64,000 nucleotides of DNA from Rhytidiadelphus loreus (Eukaryota > Streptophyta > Bryopsida > Hypnales > Hylocomiaceae), in contig OX344761.1 of assembly GCA_947034895.1 (NCBI GenBank), positions 29,214,863 through 29,278,862 on the forward strand. The letters run 5' to 3'. A program made the position numbers and the translations under genes. Shown in pieces: positions 37,853 to 50,144 of this stretch (the stretch's first letter is position 1; each line of letters starts with the position of its first letter). Under the pieces are notes generated by a model. It saw only the letters and a program-made list of their open reading frames with translations. It did no database searches and was not told the origin of the DNA.

Positions 37853-40800
37853 TCATATGTTACAAAAATGTTTGAATTGTTCTATCTGCTGTGTTAAATT
37901 TCCTACAGCCTGGGCCAACTCAGTATCATCTCCGGTTACATCAGTCCAGGCTAAAATCCGAGTGTATAAATCCTCCAGCATTTGAATGCGCCTATGATAC
38001 ACAGTTTCTACATTCTGTGAGTTCATCACGGTTGACTGATTCGTCAATCGAACCCAATGATGAACACAAGCTGCAACAACTCTTTTGACTATAACTTTAG
38101 GAACAGATGCTGGAGTTAGTGGCTCCGCTGAACTAGTAAAAATATTTGTATCAAGGTAAGTAAAAAGGGCAGCAGCAAATGGAGTCCAACTGAAGTCCTC
38201 TTCTACTCTTGCATCGTTTTTTATTTGTTCCGTGCGATGTGGGGGTTCAGAAGATTTGTGTCGGTCTTTATAACAGCAACTCACACAATGAAAGTCTTCA
38301 CATACCGTGCAACAGGAACGTAGTGATAAAGATTTCTCCGTAGCGGGTACTTCTTTGGATCCTGAGGTGAGACCAAGTAGTATCATAGACAAAAGTAGGC
38401 CACCGACCTCAGGAGTCAAGACGTTTACGTCAGACGAAAGAGAAGCTATTGGAATCACCCGAATCACTTCCCACATTCCATCAACGTAGCTCTGATGTTT
38501 GCTGACGCTCTTTCGTCCTGCAAAAAATCTCAAAAGTAGTCTATTCAGAACAGCGTAAGGCATTGTTGATGTCAAATTATGAGGATTAAGATGAGCTTCA
38601 GTTGAAAACATTTACTAGAAGGGAAGACCTCTACAATGAAAGACATAAACAATTGCAAATGAGTTCTGTCTCACTCTAAAGTCGGAAGCGAAAGAATTGA
38701 AACATTGCTGACGACTCCCACCTTTCGAGTTTAGCTGTTGAAGCTGGCTTTGAAGACTGCAGAATCTTAACAGCCATGCTACCAGATTTTGAAATGCTGA
38801 AGAATTTGAGACACGGTGAGGTGCACCATTCACAAGATCACCAGTGCAATTTAAAGGCGACCCACAGAAGTTGCAAACCGGGAGTCGAAGGTTCTCCTTC
38901 CCACTATTCTTCAAGTCCGATAATCCCCGTGCAACACCAGGACTCCTAAATGTTGGCGTTGCTTTAGTAATCGCTTCGTTACAGAGAGACTGCCAATCTT
39001 CGGCAGAATGTAGGAATTCAGTAGCGGCGTAAACTCTCCCCTCCGGACTTGAAGGGCACAATAACCAGCCCAGAAAATCTGCTGCAGTTTGACGATTAAC
39101 TGTGCTTACATCAACATCCTGAAAAAGAAGATGTGATGCAAACGTTGACCAAGGGAGAAAGTCTGCCAACAGAGTCCTGTACAGAACAATCGCAGGGTTT
39201 AGGATGTAGCCAAAAGATTGAAGATTGAAATAATTCAGCTCATCATGTTATGAATGCATTTGCACTCGAAGTGCCACACATATAGAAGTTGGGAGAGCAT
39301 AATGCCATACCATGAAGGGTAGTTGTCGACACCTCCCAGACTCCCGCCAGTACTAGCATTCAGGTTTCCTTTACAGAAATCAGTTCCAAGAAGTGCACTT
39401 GTCTTCGTTCTCAAGCCAGCGGTTTCTTTATCAGTTCCCGAAATGTCAAGCATATTACTGGAGCTGTCATCCAGGGACTCGTTTTGATCAGCTGTCACAT
39501 AGCTTCTCCTTTGTCGCTTCGGTGACCGTTCGCGATTATGTACCCCAGTCTCCCTATTTGCTGCTGTACTTGCAGTGGATTCTCGTCTTTCCATCCACTC
39601 GACAAGGTGACTCAGTGCAGAAGCTGTAGGCACACCTACCAAGATCTGGAGAAAAGGCCGCAGACTGCCGGAGTGCATGGTATGCAACCACACACATTTA
39701 TCTGGTAGCGCGGACCCTGTAGCATTTGAGTATTGTAGAATGCCATGAACTGCAATCGTGAGTTGTGCACGAAGCTCCAGCAATCGCACTGCACGCCTAC
39801 ATTTATCCATTATGAGTGGCTTATCCAATCAGCTCCCCTTTGTGTCACAATCACAGATTTGGTTCTCAGCAGCAAAGGCTAAGCAGCATTGACATTTCTT
39901 TCAAGAAAAATAAATTAAAATGCTAACCAGCTTATTCTTGACTTGGAAAACAAATGATTAACGGTTTTGATTCGGCTAATGCACAAAATAAAACATTTCA
40001 TAGAAAATAGGCATATTCATACCCTTAGAAATCTATACCCTTGCCCTAATCTGCAATTTATAATAAAGTAGAGACAGAGAAGGCAATCTGTGACCGGTAC
40101 TTAAGGTTTGGCAGATCAATTCCTATCTCCCATTCCATTAGTATCAAGAACATATTTTCATAGGCTTCAATCTTTCCACTAAACAGTTGGACAAACAGCT
40201 AGTGAGTATATGAAAATGTACTTACACAGAGCCTGACCACATCAGGAGAAGGCGTCGAGCTTCGTTGAGCAGATCAGGCGCAAGTGCAAGACTGGCAACC
40301 ATGAAACCAAAAGCTCTGCAGCTACCAGATTCTGCTTTCAGAGAAAGCAAACGACGTCGCATGGCTTCCTTTGCGAGGTCCGACAGGTCCACCTTCAGAA
40401 GAGAAGGTCTGAGTCGCCATACTTGCAATCTATTCAAACCCTAATTCTGTCAGAACCTACGGTGGGCAGATTCATAGTGACTTGATGATCAATCATAGGA
40501 CAATATCTTGGGAGCCACGGCTACTGCAATTGCCCAAAATACCAATATAGTAACTACTGACCAAAGATTACTTGATTAACAAACTGGCTTATTCAAAGCT
40601 AAAATCTTTTTCACACAGTTCTGCTTGCAAATCACATCCAGATAAAGTTCTGAAGTGGGTAAGGACAAACCTGGCCATCGGGCTGAAGTGATTGTAAAGA
40701 AAGTCTTTCTCCTTCACCACATACTCAAGGATTTTCTCGATAGCCCACGCCGCATCGCTAACCTCGCCACTGCATTTGATTCTCGCGAACGTCCAAGAAT

Positions 40801-41476
40801 CTGATGAGCTTTTCCGTGACATGTTCTTCATATGGACCGCCGCCTTCAAGAGAGCCTCAATCAGTTCCAGAAGTGGTCGCCCTGCGCAAGAACAGAGCTA
40901 CAGAGCAATCAATCTCCTCTGTCGCTACAAAGAAGATTCAATTCACTACAAACCCAAACCTTTAGACCTAAAATTTGAAAATTGAATGCCATGGAGAAAT
41001 TGTTGTGACATTCACATGACAAAGACAAACACACCTTTCAGGTCTCTCAAAACCAAGTCAACATCATCCAAAATGCGCCGCAGCCGTGGAGCTGTCAAAC
41101 GGTCGTGGCGGAGAAGGGCATGCACCATGTCCATCCAATGCTTCGTCATAAGATCGCAGATCTACACAGACGAAACATAATCTCGCATGAGTTTTTCATA
41201 CAGAGAACAACTTGGTCCCGAACCCAGAACACTTACCAAACCCTTCAACCCTTCAACCCTAAAATGCAGCAAGGGGCAAGACCGCGTTACCTGTGGCACT
41301 TGGAATCCCATCAGGCCCAGTGCAGTAGTCACCAAGGGGGTTCTCCGATCGAAGCACACGACATCTTCAACGGATTGAACATCGTCACCACCCATGTCGC
41401 TCTCTCTTTCCTTGTCGCCATCACCTTCACCGTTCTGTGCATTTCGCAGCTTGTCCAAGACACGCTGAGCCGACAT
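37853..41476 (-). CDS. Unrecognised multi-exon protein of about 840 residues
   Basis: Exons read from splice signals and phase: 41476-41291, 41161-41035, 40881 to about 40620, 40429-40226, 39796 to about 39270, 39176-38629, 38517-37853. The start is the ATG at 41476 (MSAQRVLDKLRNAQ) and the frame closes at KHFCNI. Two inner donors (after exons 3 and 5) are not fixed. The protein looks alpha-helical throughout: CDLMTKHWMDMVHALLR, RRILDDVDLVLRDLKG, LAKEAMRRRLLSLKA, LADFLPWSTFASHLLFQD, VYHRRIQMLEDLYTRIL. It has a lysine/arginine patch SPKRQRR in exon 5 and two cysteine pairs (VCNFCGSP; SCCTVCEDFHCVSCC) that could bind metal. I do not recognise the family; a helical-repeat scaffold, possibly nuclear because of the basic patch, is only a guess. 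Its start faces the CRM gene across 295 bp. Confidence 0.7.
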
Positions 41477-41771
41477 CGATGAAACTCTCAAAGCATTATT
41501 TTCCCGGGGATATCAATCTCATCAGCAAGCAATTCAATCGCCCCAGCCAAATGCAGACCTGGAAAATGACGAAGAAGATGAAATATTTTGCTCAACATGC
41601 TCAATATTCAACAGCCTCGACGGTTCCACGTGTAACGGCCTCTTGAGGGTGCTGGTTCTGGATATAATTGTCCTAGGGAGTTCCAGAACCGTCTTCCTCC
41701 CTGCACGAGGACATGTTTCTGTACTCCATGGCTGGTAGGTGACGCTCCAAGTTGCAGGTCTTCTACCCACC
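41477..41771. promoter_or_regulatory. Compact bidirectional promoter region
   Basis: Only 295 bases separate the two divergent start codons (minus gene at 41476, CRM gene at 41772). Both 5' UTRs and any promoter elements must lie here or overlap the neighbouring transcript. No unambiguous TATA box is seen on either strand, which suits a broadly expressed gene pair. A small minus-strand frame (41534-42010) crosses the region but is mainly the shadow of the CRM first exon. Confidence 0.6.
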
Positions 41772-44700
41772 ATGGACATGGCAGCGCGATTGCAGTTCAC
41801 GACAGGGTTTAGGTCAGTGAAATTCGGTTTACAAAGCTTCAGTTGCTGCAGGCAAAGGCATTTCGTCAGTATTGTGCCCTTGCGACCTCGGGTGTGGAGT
41901 CTGAGGAGGTTCCAAGTGCGCGCCGCGGAGGATAGTGAAGTTCGTGTCAAGGAGGTCACGCCCGTTGAGCGAGAGCGTCGTCTGTTCAGCGAGTACACCT
42001 TCCTCCTCAAATTACAAGGATTTCAAGATTTGCAGCTCTCTAATCGCAAGAATCTGTGTTTGGTGACACTGTGGTTGAATGTTGGTGCTGGTGTTTGAAT
42101 TTCGCAGGAAAGGAGTGACGTCACCGGAGGTTTTGAATGCTCATGAGGAGGCGGATGTTTGGGAGGACAACGAGGAGAATCGCAAGCGGAGATGGGCAGC
42201 TTGGAAAGCGGCCAAAGCTGAGAAAGCTGCTGGTCAGATAGAGGAGAAGTTGAGCCTGGTGAGTTCCATTTCTTCGTGTCCAGTTGCACAGAGAATATCT
42301 TTGGGTCATAGTGTTGACTGTGGTATGGACTTCACAGCTTGTTGGTCGAATGCTTATGATTGTTGTCACCAATACGAAGAGGCAATGTCATGTCATATCA
42401 CAGGTGTCTTTCTAGACTGTTTGGCAGTAAAACCATGGGAGACCATGCCTGACATTTTATCATGTTGATATGAAAATTTCAATTGCGACCCCATTCTTTG
42501 CTGACTGGTGGGGGCTCTGCACATTAGACCATTCGGAAGAAGAAATACGCTGAGGATCAGTTAGTCAAGTTGGATAAGCGCATGAAGCTCGCTGACGCAC
42601 CTCCAGGCAAGGAACAGATTACAGATGAGGAACGGTATATGTTCCAGAAACTTGGCCTAAGAATGAGAGCCAAACTTCTACTAGGTAAGCTCGCAACTGC
42701 AGAAGTGGTATACTGTGGTGAATTGTTGTTCGAGTTTCTGAATCATAATCTGCACCATAATTTTCCAGGTTTTAGGGTTGGTGGTCATTGAGGGGTGTTT
42801 GCGTGTGGTGAGCAGGGAGACGAGGAGTATTCGATGGTACTGTGGAGAACATGCATTTGCACTGGAAGCATAGGGAGCTCGTGAAGTTGATTTATAAGGG
42901 ACCCTTGTTCGAGGCAGAGCGTACAGCGAAAATTCTTGAGGTAGAGAGTGGCGGAGTATTGGTCGGTATCACAACAACTTCGAAAGGCCACACCATACTC
43001 TTCTACCGTGGCAAAAATTATGAGCGTCCTCGTGAGCTCCGACCTCGGCATCTGCTGTCGAAGAGACAGGCTATGCAACGATCTCTTGAGATGCAGCGAA
43101 AACGTGTAAGTTCCAATTGTCTTCGTTTCTATCGACTTAGACACAAGCATTTGACCTTTCTATGGACAAGCTGTACGCATTGTGTTTTGGTATTCCGCAG
43201 ATTTTGCATGTGACACTTCTCCATGCGATGGCTCTTGGGGGTTTCAGGATCTGGAGCGACATGCACTGAAGTTAGAGAAGAAGATTAGGAATTTGCAAGC
43301 AGGCCTGGTATGCGTTTCTCATTCCTTCTTCATCAGGTTATGGTATTGTGCGTTTAGATTCTTATGATTGATGTGATAGTGGTGTCTTATTTTGAAGGGA
43401 GCTAATAATGTCATGGCTCCTGATGTTTTAGGAACGCCCTCGCTGTTCGAAATGAGAATGGCCTGTAATTTTACAACAAACATACAACATAAATGTTTGT
43501 GAGTGGTGATAGTTGGTTTGGTGACTGATTTCTCGTTACTAGAAATGTGCTGAAATCAAGTGATCTTGACAATTTTTCTTTGTGAAGGACGAATCAACAG
43601 AAGTCGATAGTGGTCCTGAGAGGCAAAGAAGCAGCGTGCTATCTGCATTAGAACCATTAGGTACCGAACTGGAAGATTTCGACGATGCAGGGTTGGACGC
43701 CTATGCAGAGTACAATGAGGATTCGACGGATAGTATCGAGCATTTCGTCTCTAGAAATGGGACACCAAATCCGAGTATTATGCTAGACCCTATCTTCAAG
43801 GCCCAGCCACTGACCCTAAAAGAGCGTATTCGTCTGCGCCAGGAAGCTCTAAAGCAGTGCGACCCTATGCACATCAATATAGGTAAGCATCGAGGGTTGT
43901 GAATAACTCCTGTGCATAACTCCTGTTCTGTTCTTTTCGTCACCAGAGTCCCCTGGGGGCAGGCGTTGCAAGTCTGATTTTCACAAGATGCTAGCATTAC
44001 GATACACGTGTTACGACGAATGAATATCTATGACATATTTTCAGCTCCTGATTTGAAGGTATCTGTCCGCACAGGAAAGAGCAATATGGTGACAGGCTTG
44101 GCAAAGTCAATACGTGTTTACTTTCAGAAGCATCCTTTTGCCATAGTTGGTGTGAAGGGCAGAGCGAAAGGCACCCCAGTAGAGGAGATTATCCAGCAAG
44201 TAGAGGTTGAGCTCATGCCCTTGGTTCTTCTGGAACGCCTCCTACATTTTATTACAAGTGCTGGTGCCTAAATGAGATAGGATTTGCCTACAGTCATTTT
44301 ACTGGTTTTCTGGCTCCTAATATGTATGTTACTCGCCAACACTAGGAAATCGCTTAGCAGTAACTTATTAAGCTGTGCTTTTCCTATCTTATCAGGAGGC
44401 CACTGGGGCTGTGCTCGTGTCAAGAGAACCCAATAAGCTGATAATCTATCGAGGCTGGGCTGCCGGCGAATGTCGTCCTGATATGGCTCCAGAAGATGAG
44501 AATGAAGAAGAGGTTCCGCCAGACCTTAGAGCTGCGATCTTGAGTGAGGAGATTCGAAACCCAATGGACTTCAGCTATCTCACGAGAGAAGAGTGTGCCT
44601 TGGTTGGGATTGAATACAGAGGAAATGAAACAGAGGAAAATGACGAGTCAGAGCAGGAAGACAATGTCAACTATGGGTTTGACATATGGAATGATGGGAG

Positions 44701-44848
44701 ACAGAACACTGGGACTGATGACGATGACGGAGTAACTGAGGTAGGTGTAAATACGTGGAACGAAGAAGAGAAGTGGTACACGGAGAATGAGGATAAACGT
44801 TTTGCAGGAGCTGATCGAAATCTGGACTTCGAAGCTGGAGGTAATTGA
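41772..44848 (+). CDS. CRM-domain (CRS1/YhbY) RNA-binding protein, organelle splicing factor type
   Basis: Exons: 41772-41992, 42108-42258, 42528-42684, 42816-43105, 43248-43307, 43588-43882, 44045-44205, 44396-44848. Phases agree throughout; total 1788 nt, 595 residues. CRM domains bind group II and other introns in plastids or mitochondria. The N-terminus ([19 protein letters not shown]) is rich in arginine and serine and poor in acids, as in transit peptides. A basic helix ([16 protein letters not shown]) precedes CRM domain 1, roughly residues 160-275: [42 protein letters not shown] domain 2, roughly residues 390-465, has [43 protein letters not shown]; its GxxG-like loop reads GKSN. The linker between them is acidic, and the C-terminus is very acidic with a DDDDG run. 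Two domains and an acidic tail match land-plant CRM proteins of the smaller subfamilies; the exact orthologue is not determined. Confidence 0.92.
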
Positions 44849-46440
44849 AGTCGATTGATGGAGCTTCTCCTGCTGTTTCTGAGTGAACTATTCTGCAACT
44901 GCAACGGCTTCAAGACCTGGGCCTAAAACCGTAAGGAAGGCTCCAATTAGGAAATATTCTTGAAAAATCGAACTGTGGCTGATGCTAGGAGGAAGAAGAC
45001 TTTTCAAGGACGCTGTTGATGGCTTGGTGTTTAAGTACATGTTCAGGGACTCAGGTTCCCAACCACACAATGTCCCTCAAGCTGGTTGTTGCAAGTACAA
45101 CAGTGAAAACGAAACTCTAGCAGGATTCCAACTGTGCTGACTTCATATGGACCCCAGGTGATTCTTTCAGATCAGTTGCTAATCATTGGACCAAGCAAAA
45201 GATTTCTATGTCTTCCAAGTTCAGGTGGGCAGATTTTTATGCTTGCGTTTCCTTTTAGTTGCTTCGATTCCTGGATGTAACGAAGAACTCTTCATACATA
45301 TTCACGAACTTATTGTCACGAGCAGCCATTTGGAGACCCCAAATTTGGAAGCGTTGAAGCGGATGACGTTTTTGTTCTTGGTCTTCGTGGTGTTCCACCA
45401 AATGGAAATTGAAGATGCGCCCTCAATTTTGTCGTATGAAACCGCTCATCAGTCCCTACAGCGTTTGTAAGTACAACTTCGTTCCAACTTTTCCTTCGAA
45501 CCTTTGACATCTTCGCCAAATCAAACTTAAAGTTTTGACAAAGTCTCATAGAATAATGCACCGAGCCTCACAAATTCCAGAGAAGGTCAAATTCAGGAGT
45601 AAAGGCTAAAATAGCTCGTAAAATGAGACATGCTATCATATATGAGAAATAATCTTCGTAGCAATGCAATTTGTGGTGCATTGAGTTTGGAGCGGAACTT
45701 GTAGTTTCTCTCCTACCGAGAAATGACAAAGATTCATTGTTGCAAGAAGAGTAGAGCCCGCAAGATTAGCCTCGGTAGTTTTCAAGTCTCAAACATATAA
45801 ATTCAGTACAAGTTCCTAGTCATATGATTTTTTTTGGCTTTCTCCTGCAGCTTACTATCATTTTGAACTATCATTTCCCATTCTTTCTTCCTCCCCCGCG
45901 TGAGTTCATTTCTTTCTACCAAATTTTGCACATAAATTTGGGGCCATAGTTTCCACTCCTTGGATTTTGCCCAACTTTCAAACTTAATAATTGTAGTGCG
46001 GATCTTTCATGTTTTAGAGCGTCTTTCAAATCTGTGCTTGCTTTATAATTTGAATTTTTGTGCTTCTTTGAATAGTAATATTGATGTCTTGCTTGCATGT
46101 CAACATTAATTAGTTAAGCAAAAGCTTTACTCATACTGGTTGTGGAGACCAGTAAATACAATTTAGAATCTAATGAACTTTTGAATCTATTATCCAATTG
46201 GTCCAATTGAAACAAGATCTTTAATTTTTTTAATGTCTTGGGTACTTAGAATTGTGTTTGTTTTCTTTTTCCTCCAATGAGTTCAAGGTTATAGAAGTAG
46301 ATCTTGGAATGTTCTTGTTTTTTAAAGTTTTTTCAAGGATCGCCAGTGGAAGCTAAGCCTAAGCTAAGCCTATTGAATATAGTTTGTTCGTTTTGGAAGT
46401 GATCAACGTTAATTTCTTTTTAATTAGAACGTTTGTGTAG
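44849..46440. other. 3' flank of the CRM gene and intergenic DNA
   Basis: Composition falls steadily from gene-like to AT-rich. An open frame at 45186-45470 (plus) contains a hydrophobic stretch, but it has no start context, splice signal or recognisable homology and is most likely untranslated or fortuitous. Confidence 0.4.
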
Positions 46441-46452
46441 TTTGTGGCAGAG

Positions 46453-46731
46453 ATGAAGATGATGGTAGAATGGATGCGGTATCCAGTGCTATTGCTGGCC
46501 TTATTGCCAGTTTTGTGGCTTTACGTACTCGTTGACTTTCTTTACAACTTGCTCCACTCAACCTGTCAAGAAATTTGGAGTGAGCACAGAGCAAGGAGGC
46601 CATTCTCTGCGTCAGCCGTGGAACCATTTGCATTCATTTGGAATTTTGGCATTACATACCAGCACTTTGCACAGACAGAAAGTGTAGAAGAATTTTGTGC
46701 AATAACATTAGAACCAGCAACTTTCATTTAG
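46453..46731 (+). CDS. Possible small membrane protein, 92 residues
   Basis: A complete ATG-to-stop frame starts MKMMVEWMRYP and carries one strongly hydrophobic segment at about residues 9-32 (PVLLLALLPVLWLYVLVDF), then an amphipathic, histidine-containing stretch (STCQEIWSEHRARR). The length and single membrane span would suit a small anchored protein or the first exon of a membrane enzyme. I do not recognise it. The frame could be fortuitous, and no neighbouring exon was found. Its composition is more gene-like than the flanks. Confidence 0.3.
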   Translation: MKMMVEWMRYPVLLLALLPVLWLYVLVDFLYNLLHSTCQEIWSEHRARRPFSASAVEPFAFIWNFGITYQHFAQTESVEEFCAITLEPATFI

Positions 46732-47329
46732 ATCTTCAAACCAGTGGAGTTCTAAACGTATGTGAATGTAGAAGAATCTCTTTGTTGGAACCACCGACAT
46801 GCATTGGGATATTGAAACCAATGCTTCATAATGGATGTGAGTGTGAAACATAAAACTTTAATCTACTAATTCCCCCAAATGAGCCCCAAGATGCATGAAG
46901 TGTTCTTTTGCACTAATTTGTAGTAGTTTTGCACCAATATCTACATTAGGACTTCCAATCCATTTTGCCATGGCTAATTTATGACCACCAAAATTTTGAT
47001 ACAAATTCTACCGAATTTGAACAAATACACAACTAGATGATAAAAAACAAAAGATATGCTTTCTATAGCATGAATACTCCATCTAATTTTTTTCTTCTCT
47101 ACAAAGCTTTGGTGGAGCTTTTATGTACCTTTAGTCATTGCTTTCCAATTTTAGTATGAAAATAATAGAATCAATTTTTATCAATGTGCATAGAAATGAA
47201 GGTGTCTCTAAAGTGGTAAAATTACTACTAGGATGTGTAGAGAGAAGAACTTTATCTTTCAATCCTAAATGCCCAAGGCCTTTTTGAGCTTCTTGGAGTT
47301 TGTTCTAAATAAATAAAAAATCAAAGTTC

Positions 47330-47970
47330 TAATAAGTTTCATCAATTTTTTCTAAATTTTAATGATATGAATTCAAACTAGATGTGTTATGCATCACATA
47401 GGAAAAGAAAACACAACAATATCACTTACGGATTGAAAGATTACAATGTTTAATCATGAGCTAGGATGATAAAATGGTGGAAGTGATTTGAAGTCTATCA
47501 ATCTTCTTTTCATATGTCAAATCTTCAATTTAGGTCATCAAAAAATATGAGGTTGCTGGACATGAAGTCTATCAATTTTCTTTTCATATGTCAAATCTTC
47601 AATTTAGGTCATGAAAAAATATGAGGTTGTTGGACATGACATGTATAACTACAAGCCATTTATGGCTTTTCAAAAAATCCACACTACAATTTTCTTAGAT
47701 GAATTTCTAATGTGATTTTTCCCCCAAATCCAAAGTATTTGAGCTCATTTCTAAAATTCTTTCACACTAAAAAATTAAGATTTATAGTGGACATTTTTGC
47801 ACAAAATCTTGAATAGAAAAATCATAAATTTTTTTAAACATTTATGCTAAAAATAGACTATAAAAGGTATTCATCCAAAAAATACTAAAAATATTAATTT
47901 GATGAGATTTTATTTAAATTCAAAGTTTCGTCCCCAAGGTTTCGTCGACACCACTATGTGGTGCCTTGGG
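47330..47970 (+). repeat. Dispersed repeat family B, copy 3, with an internal 74-bp tandem duplication
   Basis: This block is collinear with 2570-3150 and ends near 'ggtgccttgggta'. Within it, 47490-47563 and 47564-47637 are a direct tandem duplication (both begin 'gaagtctatcaa'). The other family copies have this segment only once, so the duplication arose locally. Confidence 0.65.
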
Positions 47971-48034
47971 TATGTAAGGCTGCCTTGGTATGTAAGGCTG
48001 CCTTGGTATGTAAGGCTGCCTTGGTATGTAAGGC
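47962..48034. repeat. 18-bp tandem repeat, four copies
   Basis: The unit TGCCTTGGTATGTAAGGC is repeated four times; the first copy has one extra G. The array sits exactly at the right border of family B copy 3, so it probably grew from that repeat's terminal sequence (the family border reads 'ggtgcctyaggcat'). Confidence 0.85.
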
Positions 48035-48049
48035 TTAGTGACTAATTTT

Positions 48050-49560
48050 TAGTTTTTAAAATTTTATCTTTGTACCAATATATTATTTTGATTTAATTTT
48101 ATAAAATTGTTTGATCCACAAGAATTGTACTCAAAGAAGTAGTAAGGTATTTTGCAACTCTACAAGTGGTTCAAAGTTTTACTAAATTTGAAAAAAATAA
48201 AGTCTAAAGTAAAAAAATGTATTTCAAAGATGACTTTTAGGTTGGAACTAGATTAGTCAATATTTGGTGATATATTTATTTTATTGTTCTCTTGAAGAAG
48301 TCACTAGCCTAGGCCTAAGAAAGTTAAGTGATTCCAAACATAAATTGTCATTTATGCTGAATAATTTAAATTTAAAAACTCATAACCAAACTCCAAAATT
48401 AAATGATGAAACTCTCTTTTTGCCACCAAGTTAAAAAGAAGGCCCCAAACCTATATACATATACATATATACATATACATATACATATACATATATACAC
48501 TCCGTAGTCCGTATATATAAATGCTAAAATATTAGGGATTTCTTTCAATTTTTTTTCTTATAATTTAAAAGATCTTCAAAATTATTTACAAATGCATTCA
48601 CATTTCTCTAAATGCATTTATTGCAAAAAATACTAATTTTGACTTATAATTGTAGAACTTTTGGAAAATTTGATTGATTATTTTGTAAAAAGCATAATTC
48701 AATTGGAGCAAAATTTTACATCACAAGAATGAATGAAGATCATTTCATGTGTGGGTCAAAATTAAATAAAATTGGACAAAAGTAAGTATCCAAGCAAACT
48801 ATTTAAAATTGCTTTAAAATTATGAGGCACAATTTGAACTTTTTGATCGATCATTAGCAGTTTAACTAAAATATATAAGACATATCAAATAAGAAGTACT
48901 ACAAAGTGGGTTCAAAGGGGTGCAAACTTTACAAGGAACCCAATTTTGAGAAGTACTTTGGGTGGATTTTTATAAGAGAATTTCAAGATTTGGGCTACAA
49001 CTCCAGATCCTCCTCTTCCATTCATGACCGACTAAATCAATCATTAGACACAACTTTTTCTATAACATTGAGCTACTAGTGAAAAGTTTGATGTCAATAT
49101 GGCACTATATTCATATATCCTAAAGTTCTTGATGTACTATTCTCTCTCTAAACATTCCACATAACTTTGTCTCATTTAGTGGATATCTCTATAATACTTA
49201 TAATACTTAGTAGATATAATAATATAATATGTGAAGTTGCAAGCAAATTTTCTAGCAATTGTAGGCTCCATGCAGTGTTTGTTGTAGACTTATGAATCTC
49301 ATACCATCCTTGTAGTATAGGTGACCAAATGTGAATAAATATTATTTTTATGATCTAAAAGTCCCAATGGCAATGAATTGTGAATACTCTGTATCTCCCT
49401 ATTTTGCACTTAGTGGACGAGAGATCTACATTTTTCCACCCTTTGATTTACTAGCTAGGATATGAATCTGGTCTTTCCAAATCCTTAAGGTAAATCAACC
49501 CATCACAAGCAAAAGACCCATCACAAACATTGTCAAGGAATGACTCGTTAAAGTCTTGCA
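48050..49560. other. AT-rich intergenic DNA with an ATACAT microsatellite
   Basis: No gene is seen. A simple repeat of ATACAT/ATATACAT units occupies about 48452-48499. Confidence 0.6.
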
Positions 49561-49562
49561 TC

Positions 49563-50135
49563 CTTGGGGGGTGCACTTAGTTCTACTATAACAAACCACG
49601 TGTGAACAAGTGGTTTCTAATAAACTATAATTTCAACCTAAAATTTTGAACATTGTTTAATAATGACTATAGCTTTCTATTGCCAAAATTTCCAACTCAA
49701 ATAAAATATGAAATGATTTCTAGAAGAGGTTGAAAATGAACTAAAATGGCATGTTTTTCAACTCAAATAATTATATAGAACACATTTAGATGACCATTGA
49801 GTCAATATTCAACTCAAAATGAGCTTTCAATAATGAGTTGTTTTTAGGAATTTTTTGTTCATTTTTTAAACAATTTTTTCTTATATAATATAGGGGTGTA
49901 AAAGTTATTTTTCAGTTCTACAGTGTATCTTTTTACTTCAAAAATTTGTAACTAATTATTATTAACAAATAACAAATATCAATAATTCAAAACATAAACT
50001 TTCAAACTTTCAAAGTAGGAAAATCTATTCATATTTTTTTAATTTTGTTTTATTTAAAATTCAAAAAGTATATAGGGGGTCCAAAGTTTTGTTCGCACTT
50101 GGTTTCTAATGGACACTCTAAATGACCCCCCTAAG
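49563..50135. mobile_element. Element family C, copy 2
   Basis: This 573-bp copy is very similar to the non-nested parts of 33546-34624. Its ends, CTTGGGGGGTGCACTTAG and on the other strand CTTAGGGGGGTCATTTAG, are inverted repeats. The flanks CTTGCATC (49555-49562) and CTTTCATC (50136-50143) match at seven of eight positions, a slightly decayed 8-bp target duplication. It lacks the 513-bp insertion found in copy 1. Confidence 0.85.
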
Positions 50136-50144
50136 CTTTCATCA

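Noticed and set aside
41534..42010. 158-residue minus-strand frame across the divergent promoter
   Set aside because: It is antisense to the first CRM exon, whose plus frame is supported by phase-consistent splicing to seven further exons.
45186..45470. Extra C-terminal exon of the CRM gene
   Set aside because: The CRM frame already ends at 44848 after the acidic tail and no donor precedes the stop; this frame has no acceptor in phase.
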